Assembly: GCF_003674065.1 (NCBI RefSeq)
Contig: NZ_RDBE01000006.1
Span: 248,001 to 312,000 of the forward strand
DNA length: 64,000 bases
Source of the DNA: Nocardioides mangrovicus
GTDB lineage: Bacteria; Actinomycetota; Actinomycetes; Propionibacteriales; Nocardioidaceae
Direction: 5' to 3'
Shown: positions 16,517 to 25,489 of the stretch, piece by piece
Layout of the letters: every line of letters starts with the position of its first letter
Numbering within the stretch: position 1 is the stretch's first letter
The notes under the pieces: model-generated
What the model was told of the DNA's origin: nothing
Databases searched by the model: none
Seen by the model: the letters and a program-made list of their open reading frames with translations, nothing else
Program-made: the position numbers and the translations under genes

Positions 16517-17773
16517 TCACACTCCCTGCGACACGTAGACCGGCGGCGACGTGTGGCGATCTTGGGCGGGCGCCGGACGCTGACCGATGTTCAGCAGCAG
16601 CCCGATCGCGGCGAGCGAGGCGAACATCGACGACCCGCCGTAGGACATCAGCGGGAGCGGGACGCCGGTGACGGGCATGATCCCCAGGCACATGCCGATG
16701 TTCTGGAAGGCCTGGAAGCCGAACCAGCAGGCGATGCCCGCGGCGGCGACCCGGCCGAACATGTCGGTGGCCTTTCGCGAGATGGTCAGCGCCCGCCAGA
16801 GCAGCACGCCGAAGAGCACGATGATCAGGGCCGAGCCGATCAGGCCGAGCTCCTCCCCCGCCACCGTGAACACGAAGTCGGTGTGCTGCTCGGGCACGAA
16901 GCCCGCCCGGGTCTGCGAGCCGTGGAAGAGTCCCTGGCCGAAGAGCCCGCCGTTGCCGATCGCGATCCGGGCCTGGGTGGTGTTGTAGCCGGCGCCGCGG
17001 GGGTCGAGGGCGGGGTTGGTGAAGGCCAGGAACCGGTCGACCTGGTACGGCTTGAGCAGGTGCAGCGTCACCGCCGCCACGCCGGCGAGGACACCGAGGC
17101 CGGCGAGCCCCACCAGGTACCGGCGGCCGACCCCGGCCACACCGAGCACGCCGAGCACCGTGGCCGAGAGCACCAGCAGCGTGCCCAGGTCGGGCTGGGC
17201 GATGATGAGCAGGGCGGGCAGGCCGGCGATGGCGAGCATGAGCGCGACCTCGCGCCAGCCGACGTCGGGGGTCGAGGTCCGCTGGGGGGTGGTCTCGACG
17301 CGCCTGCTCGCCAGGGCTCGCAGAGCTGCTCGACCACCGGTCATCCGCGGCAGGGCTGCGCGACCCGCGATCGAGCGGCCCTCCGTGCGCTCGGCCAGGA
17401 CCAGCGCCATCGCGACCACGACCGCGGGCTTGGCCAGCTCGGCCGGCTGCAGGGAGAGGCCGCCGAGGATGAGCCACGACCGCGAGCCGTTGATGGTGCT
17501 GCCCATGACCAGCACCAGGAGCAGCCCGACCACCGAGACCAGGTAGACCACCGGCACCAGGATCCGCACCCAGCGGTGGTCGGTGACCAGCACCAGCGCG
17601 CCGAGCACCAGCCCGATGCCGATGTTGACCACGTGCTTGACCACGTAGGAGTGGGGGTGGCCGTGGGTGAGCGCCTCGTTGGCCGAGGTGGCCGACCACA
17701 CCAGCAGCGTGCCGACGACCAGCAGCAGGCCGGTGGCGAGCAACAGCGCCCGGTCGAGACCTCGCAGACTCAT
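16517..17773 (-). CDS. rodA: Peptidoglycan glycosyltransferase RodA (SEDS family)
   Basis: 418 aa, about 10 membrane helices. It polymerises lipid II into glycan strands for lateral wall growth with its transpeptidase partner PBP2. SEDS signatures: GSRSWLILGGLSLQPAELAK (residues 92-111), IIAQPDLGT, the catalytic-loop region GLFGQGLFHGSQT, PEQHTDFVFTVAGEELG and PLMSYGGSSM. It overlaps mrdA by 4 bp (ATGA). Between helices a cytoplasmic loop (about residues 130-172) is lengthened by Arg/Ala-rich sequence encoded by a REP-like inverted repeat at 17288-17338, which is unusual for an essential gene. Confidence 0.95.
   Translation of the reverse strand: MSLRGLDRALLLATGLLLVVGTLLVWSATSANEALTHGHPHSYVVKHVVNIGIGLVLGALVLVTDHRWVRILVPVVYLVSVVGLLLVLVMGSTINGSRSWLILGGLSLQPAELAKPAVVVAMALVLAERTEGRSIAGRAALPRMTGGRAALRALASRRVETTPQRTSTPDVGWREVALMLAIAGLPALLIIAQPDLGTLLVLSATVLGVLGVAGVGRRYLVGLAGLGVLAGVAAVTLHLLKPYQVDRFLAFTNPALDPRGAGYNTTQARIAIGNGGLFGQGLFHGSQTRAGFVPEQHTDFVFTVAGEELGLIGSALIIVLFGVLLWRALTISRKATDMFGRVAAAGIACWFGFQAFQNIGMCLGIMPVTGVPLPLMSYGGSSMFASLAAIGLLLNIGQRPAPAQDRHTSPPVYVSQGV
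17288..17338. repeat. REP-like inverted repeat inside rodA
   Basis: GGTGGTC (17288-17294) and GACCACC (17332-17338) flank CGA-rich sequence. The arm GGTGGTCGAGCAGC, read from the right, resembles the GGTCTCGA...TCGACCACC palindromes that I recall as common in Nocardioides intergenic DNA. Here the element is translated within the rodA cytoplasmic loop. Confidence 0.5.
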
Positions 17774-19902
17774 TCGGCGCTCCTGGTCGAGACGGGCGGC
17801 AGGATCGAGCCGTCGCGGGCGAAGACCGGTAGGCCCTTCGGGGTCTTGGCGTCGGGCAGCACCGAGTTGGCGCTGTTCACCTTCTCGCCGTCGACGCCGT
17901 AGAGCGACTGCCAGATGTTGCGCACGTACGGGCCGGAGGTGCCCGAGCCGGTGCCGCCCTGCGTCACCATCATCACCACCACGTAGTCCTTGGTGTAGGT
18001 GGCCACCCAGGAGGTGCTCTGCTTGCCCTGGACCTCCGCCGAGCCCGTCTTGCCGCGGATCTTGACCTTGTCCAGCGGGAAGCCGTTGAACTTCCAGGCC
18101 AGCGTGCCGGTCCTCGGGGTCTCCTGGAGCGCCTGGTCGACGTAGTCCAGCGCCGACTTCTTCGCCTTCACGTGGCCCACGACCTGAGGCTTGATGACCC
18201 GCTCGGTCTTACCGTCGGGCGAGACGATGGCCTTGGCCACCCGCGGGGCGTACAGGGTGCCGCCGTTGCTGATCGCGGCGTAGGCCCGGGACAGCTGCAG
18301 CGGGGTGACGAGGGTGTCGCCCTGTCCGATGGCGAAGTTGACGGCGTCGCCGGCGCGGTAGAGGTTTCCCTCGGCGCAGAACTGGGTGGCGAAGAGCTTC
18401 ATGTAATCGCTCGTCGTGCGCTTCTTGGCGACGTGGCAGTAGTAGCTCTTCATCGACGTGAAGTAGCGGGCCTTCCAGTGCCGGTCGGCCACGCGTCCGG
18501 AGGCCTCACCGGGGATGTCGATGCCGGTGGCCTTGCCCATGCCGAAGGACTTGGCCTCCTTGACCAGCGGGTCCTTGGCGTCGACGTTGGAGGGGTCGCT
18601 GCCGTACTTCTGCCAGTAGGCCAGGCCGACGCGGTAGAAGAAGGTGTCGCAGGAGACCGAGAGCGCCTGGGCGAAGCTGATCTGACCGTAGCTCTCGGAC
18701 TCGTAGTTCTTGAACCACCGGTTGCCGACCTGCAGGCCCGAGGAGCAGTCCAGCCGGGTGTCCTCGCTGTAGCCGTTGGAGAGCGCGCCGGCGGTCATGA
18801 TCGGCTTCCAGGTGGAGCCCGGGGCGTACTGGCCCTGGGTGGCGCGGGAGACCAGCGGGTAGTCGTTCTTCTTGCTGTACAGGGCCTTGAGCTGCTTCTG
18901 GGTGATGCCGCCGACCCACTCGCTCGGGTCGTAGGTGGGCTGGCTCGCCATGGCGACGATGCGCCCGTTGTGGGCGTCCATCACCACCACGGCGCCGGAG
19001 TCGGCGACGTAGTTCTTGTGCGTGACCTTGTCGTAGGTGCTGCGAGCGGTCTGGATGGCGCCCTGCAGGTTCTGCTCGGCGACGGCCTGCACCTTGGCGT
19101 CGATCGAGGTGACCAGGGTGTCGCCGGGCTCGGCCGAGACCTCGCTGTCGTCGCCGATCACGCGCCCCTGGGAGTCGACGGTGACCCGCTTGTAGCCGGG
19201 CGTGCCGCGCAGCCAGCGGTCGTAGGACTTCTCCAGCCCGGCGCGGCCGACCTCGGAGGCGCCGTTCACCGAGGTGTCGCCGCTCTTCTTGGCCGCGGCC
19301 ATCTCCGTGGAGGTGATCGAGCTGAGGTAGCCCAGCAGGTGCGCGGCGTTGACGCCGTACGGCGAGGGGTAGGCACGCACGCTCTGCTGCTGGGTGACGA
19401 TGCTCGGGAAGTCCTCGGCCTGCTCGAGGATGTCGACGGCGACCGCCTGGCTGACGTCCTCGGCCACCGGCATGGGCTGGTAGGGCGAGCCGTTCCAGCA
19501 GGTGCCCTTCGCCGCTCCCGGGTCGCCGCACAGCACCGTCCGCGCCTTGACGGTGCGGTAGGGCTGCTTGACCGCCTTGGCGACGCGGTGCAGCACGTCG
19601 GTCTGCTGCTGGGTCGAGAGCCGCTGGAAGAGCGTCCGGTCGACGCCGACCACCCAGCTGGTGCGGTTGGCCACCAGCGTCCGGCCCATGTCGTCGACGA
19701 TGAGGCCGCGCGCCGGTTGCACCACCAGCTCGCGGATCGACTGGTCGGCGGCCTGCGCCTGGTAGGTGTCGCCGGTCAGCACCTGCACGAACCACAGCCG
19801 GGCGAGCAGCGTCAGGAACAGCGAGAGCATCAGCACCTGCAGCACGAGCAGGCGCAGCCGGCTCTTGCGGCCCAGGTGCGGGCGGATCAGGATCGCCGCC
19901 AT
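17770..19902 (-). CDS. mrdA: Penicillin-binding protein 2 (elongasome transpeptidase)
   Basis: 710 aa. One membrane anchor at residues 17-40 (LRLLVLQVLMLSLFLTLLAR), then the pedestal domain (PARGLIVDDMGRTLVANRTS) and a transpeptidase domain with active-site serine in APGSTWKP near residue 360, SCD near 418 (S-x-D, as in other PBP2 proteins) and KTGSAE near 617. It crosslinks strands made by RodA during lateral wall synthesis. A Cys-containing insertion (VLCGDPGAAKGTCWNGS, about residues 123-139) could form a disulfide outside the cell. The start overlaps the mreD stop by 1 bp (TGATG) and the stop overlaps rodA by 4 bp. Confidence 0.95.
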   Translation of the reverse strand: MAAILIRPHLGRKSRLRLLVLQVLMLSLFLTLLARLWFVQVLTGDTYQAQAADQSIRELVVQPARGLIVDDMGRTLVANRTSWVVGVDRTLFQRLSTQQQTDVLHRVAKAVKQPYRTVKARTVLCGDPGAAKGTCWNGSPYQPMPVAEDVSQAVAVDILEQAEDFPSIVTQQQSVRAYPSPYGVNAAHLLGYLSSITSTEMAAAKKSGDTSVNGASEVGRAGLEKSYDRWLRGTPGYKRVTVDSQGRVIGDDSEVSAEPGDTLVTSIDAKVQAVAEQNLQGAIQTARSTYDKVTHKNYVADSGAVVVMDAHNGRIVAMASQPTYDPSEWVGGITQKQLKALYSKKNDYPLVSRATQGQYAPGSTWKPIMTAGALSNGYSEDTRLDCSSGLQVGNRWFKNYESESYGQISFAQALSVSCDTFFYRVGLAYWQKYGSDPSNVDAKDPLVKEAKSFGMGKATGIDIPGEASGRVADRHWKARYFTSMKSYYCHVAKKRTTSDYMKLFATQFCAEGNLYRAGDAVNFAIGQGDTLVTPLQLSRAYAAISNGGTLYAPRVAKAIVSPDGKTERVIKPQVVGHVKAKKSALDYVDQALQETPRTGTLAWKFNGFPLDKVKIRGKTGSAEVQGKQSTSWVATYTKDYVVVMMVTQGGTGSGTSGPYVRNIWQSLYGVDGEKVNSANSVLPDAKTPKGLPVFARDGSILPPVSTRSAE

Positions 19903-20435
19903 CAGATCAGGGCCTGGTGGGCCGGGCGGAGCCGGCGCAGCAGGGAGAGCAGCGGCGGCAGCAAGATGGGTGCGACGACCATGTCGAGCGCCACCCCGAT
20001 GCCGACGACGACGAGCATCCGGCCGACGCTGCCGGTGGCGTCGTGCACCACGAAGCCGCTGAGCGCGAAGATCGAGGTGGCCACGAAGCTGCCCGCGCCG
20101 ACGGCCAGCACGGCGTCCAGCGGACGGTCGCCGCCCCAGGCGGAGCGCTCCGCGTGCAGCCGGCCCACCAGGTAGCCGACCACCGCGAGCGCGAGGGCCC
20201 AGCGGCCGGCGACGTGGTCGGCCGTCGGCGCCAGGTCGACGGCCAGGCCGGCGCAGAAGCCGGTGATGCTGCCGATCTCGGGCCCGCGCACCAGCGCGAC
20301 GCCCACCACGACCACCAGCACCAGGTCGGGGGTGACGCCCCAGACCGGCATCTGGCTGAGCACCGCGGTCTGCAGCACCACCGCCACCAGCACCAGTCCC
20401 GCGACGCCGGCTGCCCGCCAGGCGGTGCCCATCAC
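19902..20435 (-). CDS. mreD: Rod shape-determining protein MreD
   Basis: 177 aa, hydrophobic throughout with five or six predicted helices (VLVAVVLQTAVLSQM, LVLVVVVGVALVRGPEIG, GFCAGLAVDLAPTADHVAGR). That is the usual size and pattern of MreD, which bridges MreC and the RodA-PBP2 pair in the membrane. Sequence conservation in this family is weak, so the assignment rests largely on position between mreC and mrdA. It overlaps mreC by 4 bp (ATGA at 20432-20435). Confidence 0.9.
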   Translation of the reverse strand: MMGTAWRAAGVAGLVLVAVVLQTAVLSQMPVWGVTPDLVLVVVVGVALVRGPEIGSITGFCAGLAVDLAPTADHVAGRWALALAVVGYLVGRLHAERSAWGGDRPLDAVLAVGAGSFVATSIFALSGFVVHDATGSVGRMLVVVGIGVALDMVVAPILLPPLLSLLRRLRPAHQALI

Positions 20436-21361
20436 TGCACCTTCCCGTCGGCCTGGATCAGCGACCGGTCGCTGTGGGTGCCCTTGGCGACGACGACGCC
20501 GACGAGGTCCAGCGCGCCGAAGTCGACGTACGGCTTGATGGTGGCCGTGCGCGAGAGCTCGCGCGGGCTGGTGGAGACCTTGGTGACCTGGCCGATCGGG
20601 ATGCCCGCCACGTACGGGCCGCCCTTCCCCGAGCCCCAGGTGACCACCGCGTCGCCGACCTGCGGCGGCACGGCGTTGTCGACGAGGTCCAGCGAGAGCC
20701 GGCCGCCGTTGCCCAGGCTGCCGTTGCCGCGCAGGAAGCCGATCTTCATCGTCGAGGCCAGCCGGCCGCCGACCACCGACTGGGAGTCCACGGCCAGCAG
20801 CACCGTCGCACTGTCGCGGGTGGCGCGTACGACCCGGCCCACCAGGCCGTCCTTGCTGACGACCGTGGAGTCGGCGTGGATGCCCGCCGAGGTGCCGGCG
20901 TCGAGCGTCACGGTGCGGGTGAAGGACTGGGCCGCGCCGATACCGACGACGTGCGCTGGCACCAGGGTGTAGCCGGTGTCGTGAGCGGCACTGGTCAGCC
21001 CGTCGTACTCGGCGAGCCGGTTGCGGTCGACCGGCTCGGTGGCCAGCCGGCTGCGCAGGTCGGAGTTCTGCTCCTGCAAGGTGGCCACGCGGCCACGCAG
21101 GTGGCCGTTGGTGCGCACGGCGTCACCGAGCGCGCGGAAGGGCCGCACGGCGCTGTTCGCGCCGGCCTCGACGGGCCCGACGACGGTGCCGACGGCCGCG
21201 CGGGCGGGGTCGATCGGCGAGTCGCCCGAGGTGCCGCCGCGGGCGTCGACGACCATCAGGGCGGCCGAGGCCAGCACCAGCAGGGCGAGCAGCCGGGCCG
21301 CGCTGCGAGGCGCGTCGCGGCCGTCGCGGACGAGTCGGCTCAGCCGGGAGCGGGCGGTCAT
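20432..21361 (-). CDS. mreC: Rod shape-determining protein MreC
   Basis: 309 aa. One N-terminal membrane segment (LLALLVLASAALMVVDARGG, about residues 23-42), a short coiled coil (LRGRVATLQEQNSDLRSRLA, about residues 89-108), then the two-barrel periplasmic-type domain with VVGIGAAQSFTRTVTLDAGT and GLVGRVVRATRDSATVLL. MreC tethers PBP2 and RodA to MreB filaments. The gene starts 7 bases after the mreB stop. Confidence 0.93.
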   Translation of the reverse strand: MTARSRLSRLVRDGRDAPRSAARLLALLVLASAALMVVDARGGTSGDSPIDPARAAVGTVVGPVEAGANSAVRPFRALGDAVRTNGHLRGRVATLQEQNSDLRSRLATEPVDRNRLAEYDGLTSAAHDTGYTLVPAHVVGIGAAQSFTRTVTLDAGTSAGIHADSTVVSKDGLVGRVVRATRDSATVLLAVDSQSVVGGRLASTMKIGFLRGNGSLGNGGRLSLDLVDNAVPPQVGDAVVTWGSGKGGPYVAGIPIGQVTKVSTSPRELSRTATIKPYVDFGALDLVGVVVAKGTHSDRSLIQADGKVQ

Positions 21362-21368
21362 CGACAGC

Positions 21369-22391
<1,023 letters not shown>

Positions 22392-22460
22392 GCGTGATCC
22401 GTTCGCGCTCGTCTACCGGGGGAAGAAGGCCGGTGACGCGTCGCCGACCCCGTGTCCAGC

Positions 22461-22466
22461 AGCCTA
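22461..22466 (-). promoter_or_regulatory. Possible -10 box (TAGGCT) for the mre operon
   Basis: TAGGCT on the minus strand lies about 70 bases before ATG 22391 and would give a leader of about 60 nt. No well-spaced -35 is visible, so support is weak. The rest of the 146-bp gap before mreB shows nothing else. Confidence 0.3.
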
Positions 22467-22537
22467 GGAGCGCGGCAACGCATGGGGCGTCAGTGACACG
22501 CGGGGTTGATGTGACTTGTGAGGTCGCTGAGCCCGCG

Positions 22538-23665
22538 CTACTGCCGGCAGCTCGGCGAGGTGGCCAGTACCTTCGCCGTCAGCAGCCGGACCAGGACGGG
22601 CACGTTCTTCTTCGAGGTGCCGCGGATGTAGGGCCGGGCGCCGGACTCGCTGGTGACGTAGAGGCTGTCGCCGGCGAACTGCAGCCCCTCGGAGCCCGGG
22701 ACGAAGTCGTAGCGGTGGCCGTCGGGACCGATCAGCTGGGCGCAGCCGCCGCCGGAGGTGGAGTACCAGAGCCCGCCCGGACCGACCGCGATGCCCTGCA
22801 GCAGCCGCGGCACCCGGCCCGACGCGACCGGACGGACCGCCGAGGCGGAGGCCCGGCCCAGCGTGAGGTCGGTGACGCCGCTGCGCAGCAGGTCGGACAT
22901 CGCGAACCAGTAGATCCGGCCCCGGTAGCGCGGGCTGAAGCTGGCCACGCCGACCCGGTCGCCTTGAACGACCATGGCCGAGCCGCGCAACCCGGCGCCC
23001 ATCCGCCACCACCGCTTCACCGGCGCGGCGGGCGTGCCGCCGAGCGCGGAGGGGTCCAGCACCCACAGCCGCTGCGTCTCCTGCACCCACAGGCCGGCGC
23101 CGTCACCGGAGGAGACCAGCTGCATCCCGCCGCCGTGGCGGCAGTAGGTCGGCGCCGTGTGGTAGATCGAGGCCCAGAACTTCGACTGGAACGCCCGTAC
23201 CGCACCGGTCGCCAGGTCGACGACGGCGATCTGGCAGGGCCGCGGACCGTAGGTCCTCGCCCACCGGTAGCCGCCGACGTAGGCCACGCCGGCGGACTCG
23301 TCGACGGCCAGCGACTGCGGCACGAAGAGGTCGTCGCTCTGGGCCAGCCAGTACGCGGCGCACGCGAAGGCGTCCACGGGGTAGTGACGCAGCCGTCCCG
23401 GCCCGTACGCCGGCGCCTGGCCCAGCACCTGGGCGTACCGGACGCCGGTGCAGGCAGCCGGGGCCGCCGTCGGCGAACCAGACGTGCTGGGCGACGTGCT
23501 GGGCGATGAGCTGGGCGAAGCCGTGGCGGTGGAGCTGCCCGAGGACGACGGACCGCCCGACGGCGTGGGCGACGGTCCCGGCGAGGGCGAGCCGCCACAG
23601 GCGGCGACCACCATCGCGACGGCCACCAGCAGCAGGGCCGGGCGCAACCAGCTCACCACAGGCAT
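22538..23665 (-). CDS. Predicted lipoprotein with beta-propeller-like repeats
   Basis: 375 aa from ATG 23665. The signal peptide LLLVAVAMVVAAC ends in the lipobox VAAC, giving a diacylated Cys at residue 23. A Ser/Pro/Thr-rich linker follows (about residues 25-70). The folded domain has repeated strand-turn units (SLAVDESAGVAYVGGY, IAVVDLATGAVRAF, RLWVLDPSALG, GIAVGPGGLWYSTSGG), like a WD/NHL-type propeller. No enzymatic motif is visible and the function is unknown. It lies between ndk and mreB on the same strand. Confidence 0.6.
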   Translation of the reverse strand: MPVVSWLRPALLLVAVAMVVAACGGSPSPGPSPTPSGGPSSSGSSTATASPSSSPSTSPSTSGSPTAAPAACTGVRYAQVLGQAPAYGPGRLRHYPVDAFACAAYWLAQSDDLFVPQSLAVDESAGVAYVGGYRWARTYGPRPCQIAVVDLATGAVRAFQSKFWASIYHTAPTYCRHGGGMQLVSSGDGAGLWVQETQRLWVLDPSALGGTPAAPVKRWWRMGAGLRGSAMVVQGDRVGVASFSPRYRGRIYWFAMSDLLRSGVTDLTLGRASASAVRPVASGRVPRLLQGIAVGPGGLWYSTSGGGCAQLIGPDGHRYDFVPGSEGLQFAGDSLYVTSESGARPYIRGTSKKNVPVLVRLLTAKVLATSPSCRQ

Positions 23666-23746
23666 CGGCCCCACGTCGTCGCTCCGCCCCGGGCGCAACC
23701 GGCTCACCACAAGCATCGGGCCCACGCCGTCGCTTCGCTCCGCCCC
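23640..23746. repeat. Direct duplication of about 51-56 bp at the lipoprotein start
   Basis: 23640-23690 and 23691-23746 are near-identical (both begin GGGCGCAACC and end CTCCGCCCC); the second copy has an extra TTCGC. A fragment of a third copy begins at 23747. In the lipoprotein frame the duplication would give two successive copies of VVS-LRP, which is why the inner ATG at 23665 was taken as the start. Confidence 0.7.
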
Positions 23747-23758
23747 GGGTGCGACCTC

Positions 23759-23796
23759 GCTGATCTCGGACTTCGCAAGCTCAGTTCGAGATCAGC
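23759..23796 (-). terminator. Possible ndk terminator hairpin
   Basis: GCTGATCTCG (23759-23768) and CGAGATCAGC (23787-23796) form a perfect 10-bp stem with an 18-nt loop. The stem overlaps the last codons and stop of ndk. There is no T tract. Confidence 0.4.
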
Positions 23797-24194
23797 TCGG
23801 GGAACCAGATCCCGATCTCTCGCTCGGCGGACTCCGCGCCGTCGGAGCCGTGCACCAAATTCTCCCGGTTCGACAGCGACAGGTCGCCGCGGATGGTGCC
23901 CGGTGCGGCCTTGCGGCCGTCGGTGGCGCCGTTGAGCGCGCGCACCACCTCGATCGCCTCGTCGCCCTCGAGCACCAGGGCCAGCAGCGGCCCGCTGGTC
24001 ACGAACGCCCGCAGCGGCGGGTAGAAGTCGCGCTCGACGTGCTCGGCGTAGTGCCGGTCGGCCAGCTCGGCGTCGATGGTGCGCTGCTGGAGCGCCGCGA
24101 TGGTGAGGCCCTTGGCCTCGAACCGGCCGAGGATCTCCCCCACCAATCCGCGGCGGACGGCGTCGGGCTTGAGCAGGACCAAGGTGCGCGACAT
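23781..24194 (-). CDS. ndk: Nucleoside diphosphate kinase
   Basis: 137 aa, standard length. It transfers the gamma phosphate between NTPs and NDPs through a phospho-histidine. The fold starts with RTLVLLKPDAVRRGLVGEI, followed by RHYAEHVERDFYPPL, the nucleotide-binding RGDLSLSNRENLVHGSD with the active-site His near residue 114, and EIGIWFPEL. A TAGGCT box lies 7 bases before ATG 24194, so the start is well fixed. Its position next to DUF4233-folC-valS is conserved in actinobacteria. Confidence 0.97.
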   Translation of the reverse strand: MSRTLVLLKPDAVRRGLVGEILGRFEAKGLTIAALQQRTIDAELADRHYAEHVERDFYPPLRAFVTSGPLLALVLEGDEAIEVVRALNGATDGRKAAPGTIRGDLSLSNRENLVHGSDGAESAEREIGIWFPELISN

Positions 24195-24201
24195 GGCGCG
24201 A

Positions 24202-24207
24202 AGCCTA
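24202..24207 (-). promoter_or_regulatory. -10 box TAGGCT, leaderless promoter of ndk
   Basis: TAGGCT on the minus strand, seven bases before ATG 24194. Confidence 0.5.
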
Positions 24208-24243
24208 CGGAACACCCCTGCGCCCACCGGCGTTGGCCGGGTC

Positions 24244-25161
24244 ATGCGAGCAGTGGTCTACGAGGAGTACGGGGGCCCCGAGGTGCTCCACCTGGGCGAG
24301 GTCGAGGAGCCGCACGCCGCACCTGGCGAGGTCCGGATCCGCGTCGCCGCTGCCGCCATCAACCCCTTCGACTCCGAGCTGCGCTCGGGCGCGTTCGACG
24401 ACGCGCCCGCACCAGCCTCGACGCGGGTGCCCGGCCTGGAGGCCAGCGGCGTGGTCGACGAGGTCGGAGCGGGGGTCGACGACCTTGCCGTGGGCGACCT
24501 GGTCTTCGGAGGCGGCAGCGCCACTCTCGCCGAGTACGCCGTGCTGCACCATGCCGCGCGGGTGCCGGCGGGGCTCGGCCTCGAGGCCGCCGCCGGACTG
24601 CCGGTCGCGGTCGAGACCGCGACGCGCGTGCTGCGCATCCTCGGCCTGGGAGCCGGTGAGGTCGTGGTGCTCGACGGCGCCTCCGGCGGCGTGGGCACCG
24701 CCGCGGTGCAGCTCGCCGTCAGCCAGGGACTGCGCGTGGTGGCCACCGCCTCGCCCGGCCACCACGAGCGGCTGCGCGACCTCGGGGCGGTGCCGACCAC
24801 CTACGGCCCCGGGCTACCCGCGCGGGTCCGCGCCCTGGTCGACGCGCCCGTCGCCGGCGCGGTGGACCTGGCCGGCCACGGCGGTCTGGCCGAGCTGGCA
24901 GAGCTCACCGATGACCCGAGCCGAGTCGTCACCATCGCCGACTTCTCCGGCTCCGTCCCCGGCGTCCACGTGTCCGAGGGTGGTACCGACTCGGCCTGGG
25001 ACGCGCTGGCCACGGCCGCGCGGCTGGTCGAGGAGGGCCGGCTCCGCGCCGAGGTCGCCGCACGGTTCCCCTGGACCGAGGCGGCCGAGGCCTACCGGCT
25101 CAGCCAGAGCGGCCACGCCGGCGGCAAGATCATCGTGACTCCTGCTCGGCCGCAGGCGTAG
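24244..25161 (+). CDS. NADP-dependent quinone-oxidoreductase-like protein (MDR family)
   Basis: 305 aa, ATG 24244 (MRAVVYEEYGGPEVLHLGEV). The N-terminal GroES-like fold carries IRVAAAAINPFDSELRSG, the typical zinc-free quinone oxidoreductase segment. The Rossmann motif is VVLDGASGGVGTAAVQLA near residue 140. The catalytic zinc ligands of alcohol dehydrogenases are absent. It is expected to reduce quinones or alpha,beta-unsaturated carbonyls with NADPH; the natural substrate is not known. Its 3' end overlaps the convergent DUF4233 gene by 32 bp. Confidence 0.8.
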   Translation: MRAVVYEEYGGPEVLHLGEVEEPHAAPGEVRIRVAAAAINPFDSELRSGAFDDAPAPASTRVPGLEASGVVDEVGAGVDDLAVGDLVFGGGSATLAEYAVLHHAARVPAGLGLEAAAGLPVAVETATRVLRILGLGAGEVVVLDGASGGVGTAAVQLAVSQGLRVVATASPGHHERLRDLGAVPTTYGPGLPARVRALVDAPVAGAVDLAGHGGLAELAELTDDPSRVVTIADFSGSVPGVHVSEGGTDSAWDALATAARLVEEGRLRAEVAARFPWTEAAEAYRLSQSGHAGGKIIVTPARPQA

Positions 25162-25489
25162 CGGCCTCCCACGCGGCCCGCTCTCGCTCGATCTTGCGGC
25201 CCAGCCAGTACGCCGTGGCCCACAGCGCCAGGAAGATCACCCCGAGCAGCACCATCACACCGATCTCGATCCCGAGCGCGATCGCGGCGACCTGGATCGC
25301 CCACCCCAGCACGTAGGCCCATCGCATCCGCAGCAGCCCGGCCACGACCAGGCAGGCCACCGCGAGTCCCAACCCGATCGCCAGCGCGGTACCCGAGGAG
25401 ACCCCGGCGACGCCGATCAGCACCGGGGTGGTGAGGGCCAAGACGATCGCCTCGAGCAGCAGGATCGCCGAGCACAGCCGCCGGGTCAT
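25130..25489 (-). CDS. DUF4233 membrane protein
   Basis: 119 aa from ATG 25489. The frame continues upstream for hundreds of codons, but only as an antisense-like shadow within folC. Four hydrophobic segments (AILLLEAIVLALTTPVLIGV, ALAIGLGLAVACLVVAGLL, YVLGWAIQVAAIALGIEIGV, LGVIFLALWATAYWLG) and a charged C-terminus match DUF4233, a family found immediately after folC in actinobacteria. It overlaps folC by 4 bp (ATGA). Function unknown; coupling to folC may be positional only. Confidence 0.8.
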   Translation of the reverse strand: MTRRLCSAILLLEAIVLALTTPVLIGVAGVSSGTALAIGLGLAVACLVVAGLLRMRWAYVLGWAIQVAAIALGIEIGVMVLLGVIFLALWATAYWLGRKIERERAAWEAATPAAEQESR

